Below, one piece after another: positions 1 through 5,233 of a DNA stretch of 7,531 bases. The stretch covers positions 1 to 7,531 of the forward strand of contig JAEZWE010000186.1 of assembly GCA_023420435.1 (NCBI GenBank), read 5' to 3'. The position numbers and the translations under genes are program-made. The stretch comes from Bacteroidota bacterium (lineage in GTDB: Bacteria > Bacteroidota > Bacteroidia > Flavobacteriales > Weeksellaceae). Positions within the stretch are counted from its first letter, which is position 1; every line of letters starts with the position of its first letter. Below the pieces are notes generated by a model. It ran no database searches and was not told where the DNA came from. It was given only the letters and a program-made list of their open reading frames with translations.

Positions 1-20
1 CCCGAAAAGTGTCGAATTTA

Positions 21-50
21 AAACGAGAAAAGCCGCAAATTTTGCGGCTT
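21..50 (-). terminator. Probable intrinsic terminator of the DUF937 gene
   Basis: An 8-bp stem AAGCCGCA/TGCGGCTT (30-37 with 43-50) closes a 5-nt loop, and A-T pairs can extend it into the loop. Read on the minus strand, the stem is followed by a T-rich tail (TTCTCGTTTT). It lies 26 bp beyond the stop codon of the minus-strand DUF937 gene, as expected for its terminator. On the plus strand the stem is followed by CATTATTTAAAG, with no T-run, so it is less likely to serve a plus-strand gene lying to the left of the window. The interrupted T-tract makes it a moderate rather than ideal Rho-independent terminator. Positions 1-20 hold nothing I can identify. Confidence 0.65.
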
Positions 51-76
51 CATTATTTAAAGAAATAATTTTAAAA

Positions 77-733
77 TTATCTTCCACCTCCAAGGATAGA
101 ACCTAAAAGTCCTCCCAGTCCACCTTGTTGTTGCTGTTGTTGTCCTCCTCCAAGAACTTGTCCAAGAATATCATTCAAAGGATTGTTAGAAGCTTGTTGT
201 TGTCCGCCTCCTAAAACTTGTCCCAAAATATCATTCAAAGGATTGGAATCTTGTTGCTGAACTTGGTTTTGAGCACCGCCCAAAATTCCGCCCAAAAGAT
301 CGCCTAAACCTCCAGCTCCGGTGTTGCTTTGTTGTTTTTCTTTTCCGATGTAACCCATAATTAGCGGAGCCAACATCGCCAAAATCGGTCCGATTTTGTT
401 CATCGAAATTCCGGTTTGTTCGGAAAGCGAATTTTCAACTGTGTTTTTTTGTTGACCGAAAATATGATCCAAAATAGAACCTCCTTCCTGTTGTCTTTCC
501 TCAACTTGTGAAGGATTGTCTAAAATACTTCCGTCATGATCTCTGTCCAAAGCATTATTTAAAGATTCTGCTTCGTTAGAATCTTGAGATTTGTTTCGTA
601 AATAAGAAATCACCAAAGGTGCAGCTACAGCTAAAAGAGCGATGATTTGATTTTTTGAAACGCCAAATTTGTTTTCAGCACTTTCCGCTACTTGGTTTCC
701 GGCATTTCCGGTTAATAAATCTAATAAACCCAT
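77..733 (-). CDS. DUF937 domain protein with Gln/Gly-rich repetitive tail
   Basis: Protein of 218 aa, ATG start at 733, TAA stop. The function of the DUF937 family is unknown and I do not assign one. Two related segments are visible: residues about 1-46 (start MGLLDLLTG, then a hydrophobic stretch IIALLAVAAPLVISYL) and about 84-129 (GGSILDHIFG, then IGPILAMLAPLIMGYIG). They look like two copies of one helical unit. Between them is an acidic linker with DRDHDGSI at 63-70, resembling an EF-hand calcium loop. The C-terminal third (about 138-218) is low complexity: GGLGDLLGGILGG, two 17-residue copies of a PLNDILGQVLGGG unit with 20-residue period, a run of six Gln (198-203), and a final GGLGGLLGSILGGGR. 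There is no signal peptide; the hydrophobic stretches are short and amphipathic-looking, so soluble or membrane-associated states are both possible. It is probably monocistronic: its own -7-like element lies upstream and a hairpin terminator downstream. Confidence 0.85.
   Translation of the reverse strand: MGLLDLLTGNAGNQVAESAENKFGVSKNQIIALLAVAAPLVISYLRNKSQDSNEAESLNNALDRDHDGSILDNPSQVEERQQEGGSILDHIFGQQKNTVENSLSEQTGISMNKIGPILAMLAPLIMGYIGKEKQQSNTGAGGLGDLLGGILGGAQNQVQQQDSNPLNDILGQVLGGGQQQASNNPLNDILGQVLGGGQQQQQQGGLGGLLGSILGGGR
134..244 (-). repeat. In-frame 60-bp-period duplication in the DUF937 gene tail
   Basis: Two 51-bp copies (134-184 and 194-244), separated by 9 bp, encode the same 17 residues (NPLNDILGQVLGGG plus three Gln). 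By hand alignment they differ at 6 of 51 bases, and all six differences are synonymous (two Leu codons with two changes each, one Gly GGA/GGC, one Gln CAG/CAA). The downstream copy continues into a CAA/CAG-rich Gln run (about 125-142), a trinucleotide microsatellite that could change length without shifting the frame. Confidence 0.85.
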
Positions 734-765
734 AGTTTTTTGTGTTTTAAAATTAATCTAAGTTC

Positions 766-773
766 CAAATGTA
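766..773 (-). promoter_or_regulatory. Candidate -7 element for the DUF937 gene
   Basis: On the minus strand TACATTTG matches the Bacteroidetes primary-sigma -7 consensus TAnnTTTG exactly. It ends 32 bp before the ATG at 733, giving an expected 5' leader of roughly 25 nt. No TTG -33 element lies at the usual 17-23 bp spacing; the nearest one (804-806) is 30 bp away. The call therefore rests on one short motif and its position. Confidence 0.4.
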
Positions 774-847
774 ACAAAAAATATTCCTAAGAATTTTTTT
801 GGTCAATGAATTTACTAATAAATTTTAACCCATTTGAAATCAATAAA

Positions 848-1357
848 TTAATTTTTGAAAATTGGAACATTGGAACATGCTTCCCCAAACATTAATGATT
901 TTACAATCGGTTTCAGTTGTTCCACCAGTTCAATATAAGCGTTTTCGGGAATAGTTTCGTCGCTGCAACCTTTAACCAAAACTCTTTTGTGGAACAGATC
1001 TGTAAAGTCATAAGTTTGTATAGCATTATGCATTAATAAAATTTCTAAATCTTCGCGGTTTCCGAAAACAATTTTTTTGGTATAGTCGGTTAATTTTGAG
1101 GTGATGAGAAAATACGCCCAAAGCGGAACAATAGCCTCTGCAGAATTATAAATATAAACGTAACAATCCTGATAATCTTCAGCAACGATTGCCGAAACTT
1201 TTTCCCGAAAATCTTTTTCTTTCAAAATCATGCCTTCCCAAAGAAAATCTTTTAGATCAATTCCTTTTCTTTCACCTTTTGGGACGAGTTTGGAAAGGTC
1301 AAAATTCACCAAACCGCTGTCCGCAACTTTATTTTTTATTTGGAAATCTTCATCCAT
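848..1357 (-). CDS. DUF2480 family protein
   Basis: Protein of 169 aa from the ATG at 1357. The frame is open to a GTG at 1378, but that codon overlaps the candidate -7 promoter element, and family members begin close to the NKVADSGL segment, so the ATG is preferred. Recognised from memory as DUF2480, a Bacteroidetes-restricted family of unknown function. Characteristic segments are NKVADSGLVNFDL (9-21), FLWEGMILKEKDFRE (38-52), SAEAIVPLWAYFLI (72-85), KKIVFGN (94-100), VLVKGCSD (126-133) and the C-terminal MFGEACSNVPIFK (156-168). The two late Cys (131 and 161) sit in conserved-looking motifs and might bind a metal or form a functional pair; that is inference. There is no signal peptide or clear membrane segment, so it is probably cytoplasmic. 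Divergent from lpxB, and 114 bp upstream of the DUF937 gene on the same strand with no strong terminator between them. Confidence 0.85.
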   Translation of the reverse strand: MDEDFQIKNKVADSGLVNFDLSKLVPKGERKGIDLKDFLWEGMILKEKDFREKVSAIVAEDYQDCYVYIYNSAEAIVPLWAYFLITSKLTDYTKKIVFGNREDLEILLMHNAIQTYDFTDLFHKRVLVKGCSDETIPENAYIELVEQLKPIVKSLMFGEACSNVPIFKN

Positions 1358-1377
1358 TTTATCATTATCTTTGAACA

Positions 1378-1385
1378 CAAATTTA
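1378..1385 (-). promoter_or_regulatory. Candidate -7 element for the DUF2480 gene
   Basis: Minus-strand TAAATTTG is an exact match to the Bacteroidetes -7 consensus TAnnTTTG, 20 bp before the ATG at 1357. This predicts a transcription start near 1371 and a leader of about 14 nt. No TTG -33 box is seen at the usual distance. Its position argues against the upstream GTG (1378) as the true start of the DUF2480 gene. Confidence 0.45.
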
Positions 1386-1399
1386 CATTAAATATTCGG

Positions 1400-1440
1400 T
1401 TTTGAGTTTTGGTTTTCAATTCAAAATTCAAAACTCAAAA
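1400..1440. repeat. Perfect 12-bp inverted repeat between DUF2480 and lpxB
   Basis: TTTTGAGTTTTG (1400-1411) and CAAAACTCAAAA (1429-1440) are exact reverse complements separated by 17 bp. Within the spacer TTTT (1413-1416) can also pair with AAAA (1423-1426), extending the hairpin. The repeat is AT-rich, so an RNA stem would be modest in stability. It lies upstream of the -7 element of DUF2480 and 13 bp before the proposed lpxB start, so it could be an operator, an RNA hairpin in the lpxB leader, or simply two opposed pieces of the local heptamer repeat. Confidence 0.7.
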
Positions 1441-1446
1441 TTCAAA
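1419..1446 (+). repeat. Four-copy heptamer array before lpxB
   Basis: Four consecutive 7-bp units read ATTCAAA, ATTCAAA, ACTCAAA, ATTCAAA, followed by a degenerate ATTTCAA. The array ends 7 nt before the proposed TTG start of lpxB. An equivalent array stands before sdhA at 5197-5224. The right arm of the 12-bp inverted repeat is made of this array. Confidence 0.8.
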
Positions 1447-1453
1447 ATTTCAA

Positions 1454-2560
1454 TTGAAATACTATATTATAGCAGGCGAAGCTTCCGGTGATTTGCACGG
1501 AAGCAATTTAATGAAAGAACTCAAAAAGCAAGATCCTGAAGCAGAATTTCGTTTTTGGGGTGGAGATCTGATGTCCAAAGTGGCAGGAAAAAATCCTGTA
1601 AAACATTACAAAGATTTAGCTTTTATGGGATTTTTGGAAGTCGCCTTGAATCTTCGAACTATTCTCGGAAACATTAAATTTTGTAAAAAAGATATTCAAA
1701 ATTACCAACCTGATATTTTAATTCTCATTGATTATCCCGGTTTTAATCTGCGGATTGCCGAATTTGCAAAAAATTTGGGAATTAAGGTGGTCTATTACAT
1801 TTCGCCACAGCTTTGGGCGTGGAAAGAAAGCAGAGTAGAAACGGTGAAAAAGTATGTGGATGAAATGCTCGTAATTCTTCCTTTTGAGAAAGATTTTTAC
1901 AAAAAACACCATATTGATGCGCATTTTGTGGGACATCCTTTGTTGGATGCGATTTCGGATTTGCAAGAAATTAACATTGAAAATTTTAAAAAAGAAAATG
2001 GTTTAAACGAAAAGGAAATCATTGCACTTTTACCCGGTTCCAGAAAACAGGAAGTAGAAAAAATGTTGGAAGTGATGCTTTCGGTTAGAAATTATTTTTC
2101 TGATTATCAATTTGTTATTGCAGGTGCTCCAAGTTTGGAGAAGGAATTTTACCAAAAATTTGTGGACGATAATGTTCATTTTGTTTCAAATAAAACCTAC
2201 GATTTGTTAAGGTGTTCTAAAGCAGCACTCGTAACTTCGGGAACCGCAACTTTGGAAACGGCTCTTTTGAATGTTCCTGAAGTGGTTTGTTATCGTGGAA
2301 GCCGGATTTCTTACGAAATCGGAAAACGCTTGGTAAAAAATATCAAATACATTTCTTTGGTGAATTTAATCATGGATCGAGAAGTTGTTAAGGAATTGAT
2401 TCAAAGTGAATTAAATACAGATAATTTGGTTAAGGAATTGAATTTAATTTTAGGAGAAAACCGTCAAAAAATACTTTCGGATTACGAAATTCTAAGAAAA
2501 AAACTCGGCGGAAAAGGTGCCAGTGAAAATGCAGCGAAAATAATCACCCTTCTGAAATAA
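1454..2560 (+). CDS. lpxB: Lipid-A-disaccharide synthase LpxB
   Basis: Glycosyltransferase (GT19 family) that joins UDP-2,3-diacylglucosamine and lipid X into the beta-1,6-linked tetraacyl disaccharide of lipid A, acting at the cytoplasmic face of the inner membrane. The protein is 368 aa from TTG at 1454, close to the usual length (E. coli about 382). Signature segments: MKYYIIAGEASGDLHGS (1-17, with the family GEASGD motif), FMGFLEV (57-63), DYPGFN (93-98), SPQLWAWKESR (117-127), GHPLLD (160-165), LLPGSRKQEV (192-201, nucleotide-sugar region) and SGTATLETAL (262-271). Start choice: the frame also has a TTG at 1409, but residues from there are translated heptamer repeat; the first ATG comes after GEASGD and would remove it. 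TTG 1454 therefore best fits the family. No Shine-Dalgarno sequence is present, and there is no recognisable promoter. The gene is followed 54 bp later by comEC on the same strand. The usual lpxA/fabZ neighbours of other bacteria are absent from this window. Confidence 0.95.
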   Translation: MKYYIIAGEASGDLHGSNLMKELKKQDPEAEFRFWGGDLMSKVAGKNPVKHYKDLAFMGFLEVALNLRTILGNIKFCKKDIQNYQPDILILIDYPGFNLRIAEFAKNLGIKVVYYISPQLWAWKESRVETVKKYVDEMLVILPFEKDFYKKHHIDAHFVGHPLLDAISDLQEINIENFKKENGLNEKEIIALLPGSRKQEVEKMLEVMLSVRNYFSDYQFVIAGAPSLEKEFYQKFVDDNVHFVSNKTYDLLRCSKAALVTSGTATLETALLNVPEVVCYRGSRISYEIGKRLVKNIKYISLVNLIMDREVVKELIQSELNTDNLVKELNLILGENRQKILSDYEILRKKLGGKGASENAAKIITLLK

Positions 2561-2566
2561 ATTTTA

Positions 2567-2596
2567 TTGGTTATTCAATTGGTTTTGTTAACTTTA
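2567..2596 (+). promoter_or_regulatory. Weak candidate promoter for comEC
   Basis: In the 54-bp gap after lpxB, TTG (2567-2569) is followed after 19 bp by TAACTTTA (2589-2596), which matches the Bacteroidetes -7 consensus TAnnTTTG except at the last base. Transcription would start near 2603, about 12 nt before the GTG start. Read-through from lpxB is equally plausible because the genes are co-directional and no terminator is visible. Confidence 0.3.
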
Positions 2597-2614
2597 ATAA
2601 AAACTAATTGAACT

Positions 2615-4396
2615 GTGAGGAAGCAGCCATTACTTTTATGCTGTGTTTTTTTTATTTCCGGAATTCTTGTTTGTGAAAACGTGAATTTCGGAAAAGGTGA
2701 AGTTCTGTTTTTGTTCTCGATCAGTTTTCTTCTTTTTATTTTTGGGTTTTTACGTGTTGGATGGTTGCTAAAATTAAAAAAACTGTTTATTTTATTGTTT
2801 TCGTTCTGTTTGGGAATTTTTTGTCATTTTTTCAACCAGCATCAAGATCCCCAAATTCACTTTAACAAAAAAGAAAAAGTCGTTTTTGAACTTCAAAAAA
2901 AATTAAATTCCAATACCAAAAATAAACGGTATGAAGTTTTAATTTTGAGTTCAGAAAATAAAAAATTCTTGCCTTTTAAAGCTGTTTTTTCTATTCCCAA
3001 AACAGAAAAATCTTTGGATTTTGAGCATTATTATCAGGCAGAAATTTATCTGAATAAGGTGGAACCTCCCCAAAACGATTTTCAGTTTAATTATGCGAAA
3101 TATCTCAGCAGAAAAGATATTTTTTATCAAGGTTTTGTAGCAGGAAATATTCTTGAAAGTAAGAAAGATCGCCTTTCTTTAGCGGAAAAAATTAAACAAA
3201 AAAGACTGAAAATTATTTCGGAAATAGAGCTTTCTGAAATGAATGATAAATCGAAGGAATTTCTGAAGGGAATAATATTGGCTGACCGAACCGAAATGGA
3301 CTCAGAAACGGTTTCCGATTTTTCAAAAACAGGATTGGTGCATCTTTTGGCTATTTCGGGAACACACATGGTGGTCATTTTCGGCTTGTTGATGATGATT
3401 CTTAAAATTTTTTTTCATTCAAAACGGAGAAATTTAGCCATTTTGTTATCATTGATTTTTATTTGGTTTTTTACCGTTTTTATTGATTATGGAAGTTCTG
3501 TTGTTCGCAGTTCTATTATGATTTCGATGTATTATGGCTTTGTTTTGTTGGAAAGGAAACCCGATTTAATGCATTCCATGGCTTTAGCGGCTTTTTTAAT
3601 TTTATTTTTTGACACCCATCAAATTTTTGATGTCGGGTTTCAGCTCAGCTTTATTGCCGTTTTCGGAATTTTTTGGTTAAATGATACTTTTTTGAAATTT
3701 TTGCCTAAACCTAAAAATGATTTTCAAAAAATTTTGGTGAATATTCCTTCGGTTAGTTTGAGTGCCCAAATTGCCACTTTACCCTTAGTGATTTATTATT
3801 TTCATCAATATTCTTTTATTTCAATTTTTGCAAACCTGATCATTATCCCTTTTTCCGAGATTATTATTGTTTTGTCACTGTTTCTTACGATCCTCTTTGC
3901 TTTTGCTTTTGATTTTTCAATTTTAAGCTCAATATATGATGAAATTATTCAGTTTTTATTGAAAATTATCCATGGTTTTGCCAGTTTTGATTTTCTGTAT
4001 TTTGAAAACATCTCGATGAATCTTTTGGAAGTAATTGCATTATTAATTTCAGCCTATTTTCTTCGGTTTATTCTTGAAAAGAAAAATTTTGAATCTTCTT
4101 TGAAATTGGCTTTATCACTTTTTGTTTTTTTTGGATTAAGGGTGGGTCTTGATTTATATTATCAAACTAAAAATGAGATAGTTGAAGTTGCTTATCTTAA
4201 AGACAAAACTTTAATATTCAAAAAACAGAATAAAGTTTTCTTTTACCAGAAAAGTCTTAAAAATGAAGAAAATTTCAAAAAATTTATAGTAAAACCTTAT
4301 CTTAGTTCCAGAAGAATTACTGAATTTGAAATGGTGAAAATCGCAGATGAGGTCAATTCAATACAGATCAATGGTAAGACCTTTTTTTTGGAGTAA
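2615..4396 (+). CDS. comEC: ComEC/Rec2 family DNA-uptake channel protein
   Basis: Predicted inner-membrane channel that passes single-stranded DNA into the cytoplasm during natural transformation. The protein is 593 aa from GTG at 2615. An in-frame TGA at 2609 rules out any earlier start, and MRKQPLL at the N-terminus fits the family, so GTG is the likely start. Order of parts: three N-terminal membrane segments (about 5-20, 28-45, 57-73); a soluble DUF4131-like/OB-type region (about 85-180); the Competence domain (about 215-490) with LLAISGTHM (244-252), VVRSSIM (296-302), DVGFQLSFIAVFGI (339-352) and several further membrane helices; then a short soluble tail (about 515-593). I see no metallo-beta-lactamase HxHxDH motif, so the C-terminal nuclease-like domain found in many Gram-positive and proteobacterial ComEC proteins is absent, which makes it shorter than those. 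Whether the organism is competent cannot be told from here. Confidence 0.9.
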   Translation: MRKQPLLLCCVFFISGILVCENVNFGKGEVLFLFSISFLLFIFGFLRVGWLLKLKKLFILLFSFCLGIFCHFFNQHQDPQIHFNKKEKVVFELQKKLNSNTKNKRYEVLILSSENKKFLPFKAVFSIPKTEKSLDFEHYYQAEIYLNKVEPPQNDFQFNYAKYLSRKDIFYQGFVAGNILESKKDRLSLAEKIKQKRLKIISEIELSEMNDKSKEFLKGIILADRTEMDSETVSDFSKTGLVHLLAISGTHMVVIFGLLMMILKIFFHSKRRNLAILLSLIFIWFFTVFIDYGSSVVRSSIMISMYYGFVLLERKPDLMHSMALAAFLILFFDTHQIFDVGFQLSFIAVFGIFWLNDTFLKFLPKPKNDFQKILVNIPSVSLSAQIATLPLVIYYFHQYSFISIFANLIIIPFSEIIIVLSLFLTILFAFAFDFSILSSIYDEIIQFLLKIIHGFASFDFLYFENISMNLLEVIALLISAYFLRFILEKKNFESSLKLALSLFVFFGLRVGLDLYYQTKNEIVEVAYLKDKTLIFKKQNKVFFYQKSLKNEENFKKFIVKPYLSSRRITEFEMVKIADEVNSIQINGKTFFLE

Positions 4397-4453
4397 TATG
4401 GATTGAGTTTATTTAGAAGTATTCCAAACTGTAATATTCTGATATTTCTCACT

Positions 4454-4483
4454 TTCCTTTCCCTTAACATTTTTTTAACTTTG
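4454..4483 (+). promoter_or_regulatory. Candidate promoter of the sdhCAB operon
   Basis: TAACTTTG (4476-4483) matches the Bacteroidetes -7 consensus TAnnTTTG exactly. At 19-bp spacing upstream stands TTC (4454-4456, within CTTTCC), one base off the TTG -33 element. The predicted start near 4490 gives a leader of about 20 nt before the sdhC ATG. It lies in the 113-bp gap after comEC, exactly where an operon promoter is expected, and is the best-supported promoter in the window. Confidence 0.55.
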
Positions 4484-4509
4484 TAAAAATTCAAACTAAT
4501 CAAATATTT

Positions 4510-5178
4510 ATGGCAGGTTTAACGAGTTCTACTATTGGTAGAAAGTATGCAATGGCATTGTCTGCAATGTTTTTGCTCATTTTCCTTGTGATGCACCTTT
4601 CTGTGAATTTGCTCTCCGTTATTAGCGAAGACGCTTTCAACAGTGCATCCTACTTTATGGGTTATAATCCCGCGGTGCAGTTTGTGATGCAGCCAATCTT
4701 AATTTTTGCAGTATTTTTTCACTTCATTATGGGATTTGTTTTAGAAGCTAAAAATAATAAAGCAAGACCGGTAAAATATGCAGTGAATAACGGCGCTGCC
4801 AATTCCACATGGATGTCTAGAAATATGATTATTTCGGGATTGGTGATTTTAGCTTTTTTAGGGCTTCATATGTATGATTTTTGGTTGCATGAAATGACCT
4901 ATAAATATGTTCCGGGAGAAGGTGATCCTAATGATATGACAAGATTTTGGCATGAGCTTCATGCGAAATTTGCAGATTTGTGGAGGGTGATTTTTTATAT
5001 TGTAGCATTTGTTTTGTTGGGGCTTCACTTAGCGCATGGTTTTCAGTCTTCTTTTCAATCCATTGGTGCAAGACATCCAAAATATACCCCAATAATTAAG
5101 GCTTTTGGTAATTGGTATTCTATATTAATTCCTGCTGGTTTTATTATTATCGCAATTTTTCACTTTGTAACTCAATAA
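4510..5178 (+). CDS. sdhC: Succinate dehydrogenase cytochrome b subunit (b558 family)
   Basis: Membrane anchor of complex II that carries heme b and the quinone site, passing electrons from the SdhB iron-sulfur clusters to menaquinone. The protein is 222 aa from ATG 4510, with the expected start MAGLTSSTIGRK. Five hydrophobic segments are visible (about 16-37, 58-78, 105-122, 157-176, 203-220), the arrangement of the single-polypeptide, diheme, type-B anchor (as in Bacillus SdhC and Wolinella FrdC), so no separate sdhD is expected and none is present. Candidate axial heme ligands are His29 (VMHLS), His71 (FFHFI), His120 (GLHMYDF) and His173 or His176 (GLHLAHG). First gene of the sdhCAB operon; sdhA follows 55 bp later, after a heptamer array. 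Assignment of individual heme ligands is inferred from helix position only. Confidence 0.95.
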   Translation: MAGLTSSTIGRKYAMALSAMFLLIFLVMHLSVNLLSVISEDAFNSASYFMGYNPAVQFVMQPILIFAVFFHFIMGFVLEAKNNKARPVKYAVNNGAANSTWMSRNMIISGLVILAFLGLHMYDFWLHEMTYKYVPGEGDPNDMTRFWHELHAKFADLWRVIFYIVAFVLLGLHLAHGFQSSFQSIGARHPKYTPIIKAFGNWYSILIPAGFIIIAIFHFVTQ

Positions 5179-5196
5179 TTTTAATGTTTTGAAAAA

Positions 5197-5224
5197 ATTC
5201 AAAATTTAAAATTCAAAATTTAAA
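5197..5224 (+). repeat. Four-copy heptamer array before sdhA
   Basis: Four 7-bp units read ATTCAAA, ATTTAAA, ATTCAAA, ATTTAAA, equivalent to two perfect copies of a 14-bp unit, followed by a degenerate ATTTTAAAA. The array ends 9 nt before the sdhA ATG and fills most of the 55-bp sdhC-sdhA gap. It matches the array before lpxB in unit, copy number and distance to the start codon. Confidence 0.85.
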
Positions 5225-5233
5225 ATTTTAAAA

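Noticed and set aside
801..830. Possible terminator between the DUF2480 and DUF937 genes
   Set aside because: AATTTA (809-814) and TAAATT (819-824) pair around a 4-nt loop, but the 6-bp stem has no G-C pair and no clear T-tract follows on the minus strand.
1189..1374. Open frame on the plus strand, antisense to the DUF2480 gene
   Set aside because: It lies wholly inside the recognised DUF2480 gene on the other strand, and its translation has no family-like features. The same reasoning removes the frames at 1718-1966 (minus), 3127-3378 (minus), 5457-5663 (plus), 5861-6067 (minus), 5877-6077 (plus) and 6477-6692 (minus), all inside lpxB, comEC or sdhA.
1358..1378. GTG at 1378 as the start of the DUF2480 protein
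   Set aside because: It would add seven residues (VFKDNDK) that the family does not need, and it overlaps an exact -7 promoter match (1378-1385), so the ATG at 1357 is preferred.
1400..1446. CRISPR-like or mobile-element repeat
   Set aside because: The units are 7 bp without unique spacers, there is no transposase or target-site duplication nearby, and only four units are present; simple tandem repetition explains the sequence.
4415..4440. Possible terminator after comEC
   Set aside because: AGAAGTATT (4415-4423) can pair with AATATTCT (4433-4440) with one bulged G, but the stem is almost all A-T and no T-run follows directly; the next T-run (4470-4476) is 30 bp away and belongs to the promoter region.
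4297..4503. Minus-strand open frame over the end of comEC and the sdh promoter region
   Set aside because: It overlaps the comEC end and the probable sdhC promoter, and its protein shows no recognisable domain. No -7 element or translation context supports it.
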